Positions 9,807 to 17,338 of a stretch of DNA of 64,000 bases are shown here, piece after piece. The notes beneath the pieces are model-generated. The model worked only from the letters and a program-made list of their open reading frames with translations. It did not search any database and had not been told where the DNA came from. The translations under genes were made by a program, and so were the position numbers. The stretch's first letter is position 1, and the number at the start of each line of letters is the position of its first letter. The stretch is from NCBI GenBank assembly GCA_045648445.1, contig JAZRNY010000009.1:62001-126000 (forward strand), written 5' to 3'. The DNA comes from SIG607 sp045648445. Lineage in GTDB: Bacteria > Bacillota > Clostridia > Oscillospirales > Acutalibacteraceae.

Positions 9807-10496
9807 ATGGCATTTTGTAAAATAGGAATTATTGTTGCAGACGACGGTGAATTTAAACCACTTATTAAAAAAATTGAAAAAGCTGAAAATATAGGATATT
9901 TTGGCAGGGATTGCTATAAATTCAACGTTAATAATATAACTGTTATTGCCGTTCATTGCGGTATTGGCAAAGTTAATTCAGCATCTGCCGCAATGTATCT
10001 TTATTCACTCGGTTGTGATACAATTCTCAGTTTTGGCTATTCAGGCGGTATTTCAAGGGTTAAAAAAGGTGAAGTTGTTATTAACGATAAATTTATCGAA
10101 CATGATTTTGATTTAACTTGTCTTGGGTATAAACTTTGCGAAAAACCCGGTCAAACGTATATATATGATGCCGATAAAGAATTAACAAAACTTTTATCCG
10201 AACTTTGCGATGAAGCCAAAATAGGACTAGCAGTATCTGGTGATTGTTTTGTTAGTAACGATGCTTTAAGAGATAGTCTTAAAGAAAATTTTAATGCTAT
10301 ATCTTGCGATATGGAAACGGCAGCAATTGCTTCGGTATGTTATCAAACAGGAATGTCTTTTGCTAGTGTCAGACAAATTTCCGATGATGCAGGTAATGAT
10401 GCAGACAGTTCATACAGCGAGGTTGCTTATAGTGGAAATATTGCTCCTGTAGAAATTATTCTTAAATTAATCAACTTGTTATCTGAAAGGGTATAA
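9807..10496 (+). CDS. 5'-methylthioadenosine/S-adenosylhomocysteine nucleosidase family protein
   Basis: The 229-aa protein has the PNP/UDP phosphorylase fold. It shows HCGIGKVNSASAA, SFGYSGGI, the purine/ribose-binding CDMETAAIASVC and RQISDDA, which fit MtnN/Pfs-type nucleosidases that cleave adenine from MTA and SAH. The first acidic catalytic segment (ADDGEFKPL) is slightly divergent from the usual AM-x-E-E, so a futalosine-hydrolase-like or other purine nucleosidase role remains possible. GTG at 9798 is in frame, but the AGGTGA ribosome-binding site points to the ATG used here. Confidence 0.8.
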   Translation: MAFCKIGIIVADDGEFKPLIKKIEKAENIGYFGRDCYKFNVNNITVIAVHCGIGKVNSASAAMYLYSLGCDTILSFGYSGGISRVKKGEVVINDKFIEHDFDLTCLGYKLCEKPGQTYIYDADKELTKLLSELCDEAKIGLAVSGDCFVSNDALRDSLKENFNAISCDMETAAIASVCYQTGMSFASVRQISDDAGNDADSSYSEVAYSGNIAPVEIILKLINLLSERV

Positions 10497-10498
10497 CT

Positions 10499-12223
10499 AT
10501 GAAAGAGAAAAAAGTAAAAGAACAAAATTTTGAACGTGGTGCAATAATTTTACTTGCTTCAACGGTTATAGTAAAAATTATTGGCGCTATTTTCAAAATA
10601 CCTCTTCAAAGTCTTATTGGCGATTTGGGCTTTGGGTATTTTTCTTCTGCCTACGATTTGTTTTTGCCGATATACGCTCTTTCTATGGCAGGTCTTCCTA
10701 TTGCCGTTTCTCGCCTTACTGCCGCTTCGGTAGCACAAGGTAAGTATAAAGATGCGCGTAAAACGCTAAATGTGGCGAAAAAGGCTTTTTTGGTTACCGG
10801 TATTGCTGGTTTTATAATTATGCTCTGTGCGACGTATTTTTATGCCGTTTCGACAACCAATAACGCTAACGATGCTAAAAATGTTGCTGTTTGCGTTCTG
10901 ATGATCGCGCCAACAATTTTGTTTTGCAGTTATATGTCTGCTTATAGAGGATTTTACGAAGGTCTTCACAATATGTATCCTACAGCCATTTCAGACGTTA
11001 TTGAAGCCCTCGGAAAACTGATTTTAGGATTTTCTTTTGCTTATATAATTTTAAAATTGACTTCTAACGTTGCTTTTGCAGCAGCGGGCGCTTTAGGTGG
11101 TATTATGGTAGGTACCATTGCCGCTGCATTGTTTTTGATTTTGCGCCATAAGTTGATAGGCGATCCTATTACTCAAGAAGAAATTGATAAATCACCTTTA
11201 TGCAGTACGGGAAAAACTATTTTAAAAGCGCTTCTTGTTATCGCTATTCCTGTTGCATTAAGTTCTCTTGCCAATAACATAACTTTGTTTATTGATACCT
11301 TTATGGTTAAATGGCAACTAAAAAACGTTATGGAAAGTTCTTTTGATTACGTTGCCAATATGTATGCTGCTTCTGTTGCGGATTATAATGCAACAGCCGG
11401 TGCTTTGGGTCGTGAATTGCTTTCTGCCTCTAATATGCCTACGTTTTTATACGGTATAAGGGGAGAGGCTTATGTATTTTACAATTTGATTCCTACAATT
11501 ACAGCGACTTTGGGTATAGGTTCAGTACCTTTTTTAACAACTGTATGGGTTGCAAAAGATATGGCAGCAGTTAAAAAAACTATGGAAACTATTTTGCGAA
11601 CTACCGCTGTTATCGCTATTCCGGCAGGTATTGGCCTTTGCGCTATTGCTCCCAGCGTTATGGGACTGCTTTATAAGGGAGTTGCGCCTGTAGAAATAGG
11701 TGCTCCAATGTTACGAATGTTAGGTGTTGCCGCAGTATTTTCAGGACTTAGCGTTCCTATGACCAATATGTTACAGGCTATTGGAAAACCAATGCTTCCG
11801 GTTAGAAATATTGCCATAGGTGCTGTTCTTAAAATTGTAGTAAATGCAGTGTTGGTGGGTAGACCTGAAGTAAATATAATGGGCGCGCCTATTGGAACTA
11901 TACTTTGTTACGTATTTATATTTGCTTCTAATGTTTATTGTCTTATTAAACATACTGGTGTAAAATTTAATTTCTTTGGTGTCATTGTTAAACCGTTGAT
12001 TTCTGCACTGTGTTGTGGCGTGTGTGCTTTCTTTGTTTCAAACGTTGTTACAAAGTTTAATAAGGGCGATTTTTTTGCAACAGTTTTTGGCGTTATTGTC
12101 GCCGTAATAGTTTATTTAATAGTACTTTTTGCTTTAAGAACACTTAGTAAAGAAGATATAGAAGGCTTCCCAAAAGGCAAGACTATAGCATCTTTTCTTG
12201 AAAAAATACACGTTATTAAGTAA
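10499..12223 (+). CDS. MOP-superfamily lipid flippase, YabM/SpoVB-like
   Basis: This 574-aa protein is an integral membrane protein with about 14 hydrophobic segments across its length. It belongs to the polysaccharide biosynthesis/MATE-like MOP flippases, which move lipid-linked glycans across the membrane. It sits immediately upstream of mazG/yabN and the yabO-yabR genes, the position of yabM in Bacillus subtilis, which supports a YabM/SpoVB-like assignment. A true SpoVB or a MurJ-type lipid II flippase cannot be distinguished by eye. It follows the nucleosidase gene after 2 nt. Confidence 0.82.
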   Translation: MKEKKVKEQNFERGAIILLASTVIVKIIGAIFKIPLQSLIGDLGFGYFSSAYDLFLPIYALSMAGLPIAVSRLTAASVAQGKYKDARKTLNVAKKAFLVTGIAGFIIMLCATYFYAVSTTNNANDAKNVAVCVLMIAPTILFCSYMSAYRGFYEGLHNMYPTAISDVIEALGKLILGFSFAYIILKLTSNVAFAAAGALGGIMVGTIAAALFLILRHKLIGDPITQEEIDKSPLCSTGKTILKALLVIAIPVALSSLANNITLFIDTFMVKWQLKNVMESSFDYVANMYAASVADYNATAGALGRELLSASNMPTFLYGIRGEAYVFYNLIPTITATLGIGSVPFLTTVWVAKDMAAVKKTMETILRTTAVIAIPAGIGLCAIAPSVMGLLYKGVAPVEIGAPMLRMLGVAAVFSGLSVPMTNMLQAIGKPMLPVRNIAIGAVLKIVVNAVLVGRPEVNIMGAPIGTILCYVFIFASNVYCLIKHTGVKFNFFGVIVKPLISALCCGVCAFFVSNVVTKFNKGDFFATVFGVIVAVIVYLIVLFALRTLSKEDIEGFPKGKTIASFLEKIHVIK

Positions 12224-12300
12224 AAAGTGGTGAAAATAGTCGATTTTTGGTGTTTTTTTAACAAAAATTTTCAAACAATACTTGATTTTTAGGTGAAATT

Positions 12301-13104
12301 ATGGTAAATTTATATACAAGGACAAGTAATAAGAAATATACAATGGATGAGTTTATAGAAATAATGAAAAAACTAAGAGCGCCTGACGGGTGCCCTTGGG
12401 ATAAGGAACAAACTCATACTTCTATTAGAAACAATTTTCTGGAAGAAACTTATGAAGTTGTAGATGCAATTGATCGCGACGATACAGCAGATATGTGTGA
12501 AGAATTAGGCGACGTTTTAATGCAGGTTGTTTTTCATGCAGTTATAGCTGAGGAAGAAAAACGTTTTGATTTTTCGGATGTCGTTGACGGCGTTTGCAAA
12601 AAACTTGTTTATCGACATCCTCACGTTTTTGGTGACGTTGTTGCAGATACTTCGGAAAAGGTACTTGACAACTGGGAAAAACTTAAACGTGTTGAAAAAT
12701 CACAAGAAACATATTCTGATACTTTGAGAAGCGTACCTGCTGCATTTCCTGCTTTACTTAGAGCCCAAAAGGTTCAAAAACGTGCATCAAAGGCTGGGTA
12801 TGATTTTGAAAACGTATCTGACGCTTTTGAAAAAATTTGTGAAGAATATAATGAACTTAAAACCGAAATTTCAAAAGGTGATAAGTTAAGATTATCAGAT
12901 GAAATCGGTGACCTGCTTTTTTCTGTTGTAAACGTAAGTAGATTATTAGGTATTGATTGCGAAGAAGCCCTTGCTAAATCCACAGTTAAATTTACCAATA
13001 GATTTGAAAAAGCAGAAAAGGAAATTGTTGCTGACGGGTATGATATTAAGGAATTGTCAGTTGACAAACTTGATGAATACTGGGTAAAGGCAAAAAACAA
13101 TTGA
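12301..13104 (+). CDS. mazG: Nucleoside triphosphate pyrophosphohydrolase MazG (YabN C-terminal type)
   Basis: MazG hydrolyses noncanonical or excess NTPs to monophosphates. The 267-aa protein has two MazG domains. The first starts with MKKLRAPDGCPWDKEQTHTS and carries the EExxD metal-binding signatures (ETYEVVDAID, EELGDVLMQV). The second is near residues 170-260 (EEYNELKTEI, DEIGDLLFSVVNVSRLLG). In B. subtilis YabN is a fusion with a methyltransferase; here only the MazG part is present. An AGGTGA site precedes the ATG. It opens the conserved sporulation-linked block continuing to yabR. Confidence 0.93.
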   Translation: MVNLYTRTSNKKYTMDEFIEIMKKLRAPDGCPWDKEQTHTSIRNNFLEETYEVVDAIDRDDTADMCEELGDVLMQVVFHAVIAEEEKRFDFSDVVDGVCKKLVYRHPHVFGDVVADTSEKVLDNWEKLKRVEKSQETYSDTLRSVPAAFPALLRAQKVQKRASKAGYDFENVSDAFEKICEEYNELKTEISKGDKLRLSDEIGDLLFSVVNVSRLLGIDCEEALAKSTVKFTNRFEKAEKEIVADGYDIKELSVDKLDEYWVKAKNN

Positions 13105-13110
13105 TTTCAT

Positions 13111-13124
13111 ACAGTTTATACTGT
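13111..13124. promoter_or_regulatory. Small inverted repeat upstream of hup
   Basis: ACAGT-TTAT-ACTGT lies about 30 nt before the HU start. It resembles the arms of the palindrome in the binding-protein promoter at 32654-32668 (ACAGT-TTT-ACTGT). Function is unknown; it may be coincidence in AT-rich DNA. Confidence 0.3.
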
Positions 13125-13152
13125 TGAAAATATTTTTATGGAGGTTATCACT

Positions 13153-13422
13153 ATGAACAAAACAGAACTCATTGCTGCTATCGCTGAAAAAGCCGGTATT
13201 GCAAAGAAAGACGCTGATAAGGCTCTCGCTGCTTTCATCGAGACCGTTGAGGCTGAACTCAAAGCCGGCGAAAAGGTTGCTTTAGTTGGTTTTGGTACTT
13301 TCGAAGTACGTGAACGTGCTGCAAGAACAGGCATCAATCCTAAGACTAAGGCTAAGATTGAGATTGCTGCTTCTAAGGCTCCTGTATTTAAAGCTGGTAA
13401 AGCTTTCAAAGATGCTATCTAA
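13153..13422 (+). CDS. hup: HU-family DNA-binding protein
   Basis: HU is a small dimeric nucleoid protein that bends DNA. The 89-aa product starts MNKTELIAAIAEKAG and has the DNA-contacting arm region (GFGTFEVRERAARTGINP) and C-terminal helix (VFKAGKAFKDAI), all normal for the family. An in-frame ATG 15 nt upstream overlaps the ribosome-binding site GGAGGT, so the second ATG is used. Codons are strongly biased toward a few C- or T-ending forms, as expected for a highly expressed gene. It is inserted between mazG and rqcP and followed at once by a strong terminator. Confidence 0.96.
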   Translation: MNKTELIAAIAEKAGIAKKDADKALAAFIETVEAELKAGEKVALVGFGTFEVRERAARTGINPKTKAKIEIAASKAPVFKAGKAFKDAI

Positions 13423-13432
13423 TAAATCAGAT

Positions 13433-13461
13433 GCCACCCTAACGGGTGGCTCGGTTTTTTT
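13433..13461 (+). terminator. Intrinsic terminator after hup, abutting the rqcP ribosome-binding site
   Basis: GCCACCC-TAAC-GGGTGGC is followed by TCGG and seven Ts. The next six bases are AGGAGA, the rqcP Shine-Dalgarno, so no promoter fits between this hairpin and rqcP. Confidence 0.9.
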
Positions 13462-13472
13462 AGGAGATTTCT

Positions 13473-13715
13473 ATGAGATTAGACAAGTATTTAAAGATTT
13501 CGCGTATTATAAAACGCAGAACTATTGCCAATGAAGCGTGTGATGCAGGGCGTGTATCTGTAAACGGTAAAGTTGCCAGAGCATCCTATGACGTAAAAAT
13601 TGGCGATATTATTGAAATTGAGTTTGGAACCAGAATAGTTAAGGCTCAGGTCTTGCAGGTTTCTGAAACCGTTAAAAAAGACGATGCAATCGGTCTTTAT
13701 AAAATAATTGAATAA
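13473..13715 (+). CDS. rqcP: S4-domain ribosome quality-control protein RqcP (YabO)
   Basis: RqcP is a small S4 RNA-binding protein that helps RqcH add alanine tails on stalled 50S subunits. The 80-aa protein is almost entirely the S4 fold (MRLDKYLKISRIIKRR, ANEACDAGRVSVNGK, DIIEIEFG). Size and gene position (after mazG, before yabP-yabQ-divIC-yabR) match B. subtilis yabO. It has an AGGAGA site directly after the hup terminator, so its transcription probably depends on read-through from hup or a promoter inside hup. Confidence 0.92.
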   Translation: MRLDKYLKISRIIKRRTIANEACDAGRVSVNGKVARASYDVKIGDIIEIEFGTRIVKAQVLQVSETVKKDDAIGLYKIIE

Positions 13716-13724
13716 CATAATAAT

Positions 13725-13764
13725 TCACCTTTTGCAATATATTATTGTGGAAGGTGATTTTTTT
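13725..13764 (+). terminator. Terminator-like hairpin containing the yabP Shine-Dalgarno
   Basis: The 5' arm TCACCTT pairs with AAGGTGA, and the inner TTGCAATA can pair with TATTGTGG through G-U wobbles, leaving a 3-nt loop. The stem ends in seven Ts that run straight into the yabP ATG. The AAGGTGA arm is also the only candidate yabP ribosome-binding site. Confidence 0.75.
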
Positions 13765-14043
13765 ATGGCGGATAATATACAAGGTAATAAAGAACAAAAT
13801 ATTGAATTGGAAAATAGAAATAAATTAAGACTTAACGGTGTTGAAGATATAATTAGTTTTGATGATGAAACTATTACAGTTTTAACCTTATTAGGAAAAA
13901 TGATTATAAAGGGAGAACAACTTAAAATTTTAAACTTTGGTAACGAAACAGGGGATATGGAGGCGCAAGGAAAGATTAATGCATTGGTCTATCTTAACGA
14001 CAACAAAGGTAAAAGTTCTATTGTGGGTAAATTGTTTAAGTAA
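13765..14043 (+). CDS. yabP: Sporulation protein YabP
   Basis: YabP is a small mother-cell sporulation protein (sigma-E regulon in B. subtilis) of unknown biochemical role, related to the coat-morphogenesis protein YqfC. The 92-aa product contains the family core NKLRLNGVEDIISFDDETI and LTLLGKMIIKGEQLKI. I used the ATG at the end of the T-tract rather than an upstream in-frame start, because AAGGTGA lies at the right distance and YabP proteins start near this point. It is followed after 2 nt by yabQ. Confidence 0.88.
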   Translation: MADNIQGNKEQNIELENRNKLRLNGVEDIISFDDETITVLTLLGKMIIKGEQLKILNFGNETGDMEAQGKINALVYLNDNKGKSSIVGKLFK

Positions 14044-14045
14044 TT

Positions 14046-14450
14046 ATGTGGGAGATAACTGTAAAATCGCAAATTATAACTTTTTTGTGCGGAATACTTT
14101 TGGGAGTAATTCTATCATTTGATTTTGATTTGTTTCGCGCTTTAAGAAATGTTTTAAAACATAATAATGTGGTTGTGTTTTTTGAGGATATATTATTTTT
14201 TTTAGTGGCTATATTCACAACTTTTTTACTATTAATGGCAAGATGTAACGGTGAAGTGAGGATGTATGTTATATTATCGATTATTACCGGATTTTTTATG
14301 TATAGGATTTCTTTGTCAAAGCTGTTTTTGCCGATTATTAAATTTATTTTCGGATTATTTGTGATGATTTTTAAAAATATTGGTAATTTTGCCATTAAAT
14401 TATGGTCTTACGTTAATAAATTTGCAAAAAATGATAAAAAAGAGCGATAG
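14046..14450 (+). CDS. yabQ: Spore cortex biosynthesis protein YabQ
   Basis: YabQ is a membrane protein needed for spore cortex formation in B. subtilis. This 134-aa product has four or so hydrophobic stretches (residues 5-22, 40-62, 76-96, 98-118) with the phrase LGVILSFDFDLFRALR, typical of the family. Identification rests on the topology together with its position directly between yabP and divIC. It starts 2 nt after the yabP stop and is most likely co-transcribed with it. Confidence 0.83.
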   Translation: MWEITVKSQIITFLCGILLGVILSFDFDLFRALRNVLKHNNVVVFFEDILFFLVAIFTTFLLLMARCNGEVRMYVILSIITGFFMYRISLSKLFLPIIKFIFGLFVMIFKNIGNFAIKLWSYVNKFAKNDKKER

Positions 14451-14464
14451 TAATAAAAAAACTC

Positions 14465-14494
14465 TTGAAAGATAGAGTAGTGTTGTTGTATAAT
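14465..14494 (+). promoter_or_regulatory. Putative sigma-A promoter for divIC-yabR
   Basis: TTGAAA and TATAAT are spaced by 18 bp, in the 76-nt gap after yabQ. This gives the division gene a vegetative promoter separate from the sporulation genes upstream. Confidence 0.6.
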
Positions 14495-14526
14495 CATTAT
14501 GAATTAATTTAATGTGGTGTTATGTT

Positions 14527-14811
14527 ATGAAGAAAAAGAAGGATAGAAGCGTTATTTTACGTGTTTTAATACTTTTCGTTTCGGTATATCTTGTCTATTC
14601 TCTTTCAACTTTGTGGACAGAACTTGCTGACGGTAAAAGAAGACTTGACGAGTATAATCAACAAATTGCCGCAACGGAACAAAAGATAGATGAATACAAA
14701 AATCTTTTGGCAGATGGCAATGAAGAAAAGATTATTGAAAAAGCCGCTCGTGACAGACTGGGATACGTGTTTGCGGACGAGCAGGTTTTTATAGATGTTT
14801 CAGGTAATTGA
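14527..14811 (+). CDS. divIC: Septum formation initiator DivIC
   Basis: DivIC is a bitopic division protein that works with FtsL and DivIB at the septum. The 94-aa product has a short basic cytoplasmic tail, one membrane span (residues 8-25), an extracellular coiled coil (residues 30-65, DEYNQQIAATEQKIDEYKN) and the family ending EKAARDRLGYVFADEQVFID. The start at the second in-frame ATG (MKKKKDRS) is preferred because the first adds only MWCYV; neither has a strong Shine-Dalgarno. Confidence 0.88.
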   Translation: MKKKKDRSVILRVLILFVSVYLVYSLSTLWTELADGKRRLDEYNQQIAATEQKIDEYKNLLADGNEEKIIEKAARDRLGYVFADEQVFIDVSGN

Positions 14812-14841
14812 AACAAAAATCAAGGGGGATATGCATAGTTT

Positions 14842-15294
14842 ATGCAGGTAGAAGTTGGACAAATTGTAGAAGGTAAAATTTCCGGTATTACTAATTTTGG
14901 CGTTTTTGTTGATTTAGGCGATAACGTCAGTGGTATGGTACATATTTCGGAAGTTGCCAGGAGTTACGTAACTGATATTCGTGAATTTGTTAAGGAAAAC
15001 GATATCGTTAAAATGAAGGTTTTAAGTGTTGGGGAAGATGGAAAAATCAGCCTCAGTATTAAACGTGCTCAGGAAGAACCTAAAAAAGAACGTTTTGAAA
15101 AGAAAAAAACTTCTTTGGTACGCGAACAACCTAAGATCGATTCATCTTATACTTGGGCTCCTAAAAAGCAAGAGCCTGTATCTTTCGAGGAAATGATGAA
15201 CCGTTTTAAGCAAACAAGTGATGAAAAGTTTTCCGACTTAAAACGCAAAAACCCTGAAACTCGTCGTTCAAAACGCGGTGCCGGTGTTAAGTAA
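14842..15294 (+). CDS. yabR: S1 RNA-binding domain protein YabR
   Basis: This 150-aa protein starts with one S1 domain (residues 1-72: VGQIVEGKISGITNFGVFVD, SGMVHISEVA, KISLSIKRA), followed by a basic, probably disordered tail rich in Lys and Arg. YabR/YugI-like proteins bind RNA or the ribosome; a precise role is not established. It follows divIC as in B. subtilis. An AAGGGGG site lies about 13 nt before the ATG. In many relatives spoIIE follows, whereas here the block ends at a terminator and a fumarase gene. Confidence 0.88.
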   Translation: MQVEVGQIVEGKISGITNFGVFVDLGDNVSGMVHISEVARSYVTDIREFVKENDIVKMKVLSVGEDGKISLSIKRAQEEPKKERFEKKKTSLVREQPKIDSSYTWAPKKQEPVSFEEMMNRFKQTSDEKFSDLKRKNPETRRSKRGAGVK

Positions 15295-15306
15295 TTCAAC
15301 TTATTT

Positions 15307-15331
15307 GGCAGACTTTTAGTCTGCCTTTTTT
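15307..15331 (+). terminator. Intrinsic terminator after yabR
   Basis: GGCAGACT pairs with AGTCTGCC around a TTT loop and is followed by six Ts. The ribosome-binding site of the next gene (GAAAGGG) begins 4 nt beyond the T-tract. Confidence 0.85.
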
Positions 15332-15351
15332 ACTGAAAGGGTGTAAATGGA

Positions 15352-16194
15352 TTGAGAGAACTTTCCGTAAATGTAGTGAAAAAGACGGTTGAAGAACTTT
15401 GTATTAATGCAAATAAAATTTTACCTCAAGACTTAGTATGTAAAATACAAAAATGCTTTAACTGTGAAAGTAATAGTACCGCTAAAAGTGTATTAGAAGA
15501 TATAATTGAGAATATAGATGCTGCCAAAAAAATGAATATACCCGTTTGCCAAGATACAGGAATGGCTGTAGTTTTTTTGAAAATAGGACAAGATGTTCAT
15601 TTTATTGATGGATCGTTGTATAATGCGGTTAATGAGGGCGTTAAAAACGGTTACGTTTCCGGTTTGCTCAGAAAATCTGTTGTAAAAGATCCTTTAAACC
15701 GTATAAATACTGAAGATAATACACCTGCTATTATTCATACCGAAATAGTAGACGGTGATGAAGTAGAAATTACTGTTGCACCAAAAGGGTTTGGCAGTGA
15801 GAATATGAGCAAAGTTATTATGCTTACTCCTGCAGCAGGTAAAAACGGAGTAGTAGATGCAGTGGTTAATGTTGTGAAAAATGCCGCTTCAAATCCTTGT
15901 CCACCTATGGTTATAGGCGTTGGCATTGGCGGAGATTTTGAACAATGCGCTTTGCTTTCTAAAAAAGCTCTTTGCAGAAACGCAGACGAACGCAATAGTA
16001 ATCCTTTTTATAGCGAACTTGAAGAAGAAATTCTGAAAAAAGTTAATAAACTTAATATAGGACCGCAAGGTTTTGGCGGAGATACAACAGCCCTTTACGT
16101 TAATATCGAAACTGCGCCTACACATATTGCGGGACTGCCTGTAGCGGTAAATATCGGTTGTCATGTAACCAGACATATGAAAACTATAATTTAG
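15352..16194 (+). CDS. Class I (4Fe-4S) fumarate hydratase / tartrate dehydratase, alpha subunit
   Basis: This 280-aa protein is the N-terminal half of an iron-sulfur hydro-lyase interconverting fumarate and malate (or dehydrating tartrate). The three cluster cysteines appear intact: CQDTG, NPCPPMVIGVGIGGDFE and the C-terminal NIGCHVTRH. The start is a TTG, chosen because it gives the family beginning MRELSVNVVKKTVEEL, follows GAAAGGG, and the nearby ATG is out of frame. The beta subunit normally follows directly; here the next gene is an RNA methyltransferase, so the partner must be elsewhere or missing. Confidence 0.88.
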   Translation: MRELSVNVVKKTVEELCINANKILPQDLVCKIQKCFNCESNSTAKSVLEDIIENIDAAKKMNIPVCQDTGMAVVFLKIGQDVHFIDGSLYNAVNEGVKNGYVSGLLRKSVVKDPLNRINTEDNTPAIIHTEIVDGDEVEITVAPKGFGSENMSKVIMLTPAAGKNGVVDAVVNVVKNAASNPCPPMVIGVGIGGDFEQCALLSKKALCRNADERNSNPFYSELEEEILKKVNKLNIGPQGFGGDTTALYVNIETAPTHIAGLPVAVNIGCHVTRHMKTII

Positions 16195-16209
16195 TGTAAG
16201 GAATTTAAA

Positions 16210-17334
16210 ATGAGTAAATTTAATTTGATTGCCCCTTGTCTTTTTGGTATTGAAGGTATAGCGGCTGATGAATTCAGACGTATGGGTTTTACCGACGTTT
16301 TGGCAGAAAACGGTAGGGTGAAACTTGTTGGCGATGAAAGTATGCTTGTAAGAGCGAATATTAACTCTAGATTTGCCGAACGAATTCTTATTAATGTAGG
16401 CGAATTTGAGGCGCTGACGTTTACAGAACTGTTTGATAACGTTAAAGCCTTGCCATGGGAGAATTTTATAGGAAAGAAAGATGCTTTTCCGGTAAACGGT
16501 TGGAGTATTAATTCTCAACTTTCGAGTATACCTGATTGTCAGTCCATAATTAAAAATGCGATTGTAGAACGTCTTAAATCCAAATATTCCGTTTCTTGGT
16601 TTGATGAAACCGATACCGAGTATAAAATTAGGTTTTCTATTCATAAAAATGTAGTAACAATGATGATTGATACTTCGGGTGAAGGTTTACATAAACGAGG
16701 ATATCGAAGAAATTCGAATGCGGCGCCGTTAAAGGAAACTCTTGCCGCTGCAATATGTGATATGGCTCGTATTTTTCCGGATACAGTATGTATTGATCCG
16801 TTTTGTGGTTCAGGAACATTGCTTATTGAGGCTGCTATGATGGCTAAAAAAATGGCTCCAGGATTGCGCAGAAATTTTGCTGCAGAACGTTTTCCTTTCA
16901 TTAACAGTACTGTTTGGCAACAGGAAAGAGCGCTTGCACAATCTAAAATTTTAACTGATATTGAATTTACTGCTACAGGTTATGATATCGACCCTCAATC
17001 AGTTGAACTTACCTTAAAAAATGCTAAGTTTGCAGGCGTTGATAAATACGTTAAAGCAAGTGTTGCAGACATAAAAGATTTTGTAGCGCCCAATAAACGT
17101 TGCCTGATTCTCGCTAATCCACCATACGGTGAAAGGTTGCTTGATATTAAGGAAGCTGAAAGTCTTTACAAAATTATGGGTGAGCGTTTTATAACCGGTG
17201 AAGGACAAAAGTATTTTATGATTAGTCCACATGATGAATTTGAAAAGTTTTTCGGTAAAGAGGCTGATAAGCGTCGTAAACTTTATAATGGTATGATAAA
17301 ATGTCAGTTGTTTATGTATTATAAACAGGGGTGA
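16210..17334 (+). CDS. THUMP-domain class I SAM RNA methyltransferase (RlmL-N/YpsC-like)
   Basis: The 374-aa protein has an N-terminal ferredoxin-like/THUMP RNA-binding part (residues 1-160) and a C-terminal Rossmann methyltransferase. Visible motifs are the SAM-binding IDPFCGSGTLLIEAA near residue 198 and the catalytic ANPPYGERL near residue 301, which marks N-methylation of a base amino group. This architecture matches YpsC/RlmL-type enzymes that make m2G in 23S rRNA. Length is normal. It starts 15 nt after the fumarase stop. Confidence 0.9.
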   Translation: MSKFNLIAPCLFGIEGIAADEFRRMGFTDVLAENGRVKLVGDESMLVRANINSRFAERILINVGEFEALTFTELFDNVKALPWENFIGKKDAFPVNGWSINSQLSSIPDCQSIIKNAIVERLKSKYSVSWFDETDTEYKIRFSIHKNVVTMMIDTSGEGLHKRGYRRNSNAAPLKETLAAAICDMARIFPDTVCIDPFCGSGTLLIEAAMMAKKMAPGLRRNFAAERFPFINSTVWQQERALAQSKILTDIEFTATGYDIDPQSVELTLKNAKFAGVDKYVKASVADIKDFVAPNKRCLILANPPYGERLLDIKEAESLYKIMGERFITGEGQKYFMISPHDEFEKFFGKEADKRRKLYNGMIKCQLFMYYKQG

Positions 17335-17338
17335 TAGT

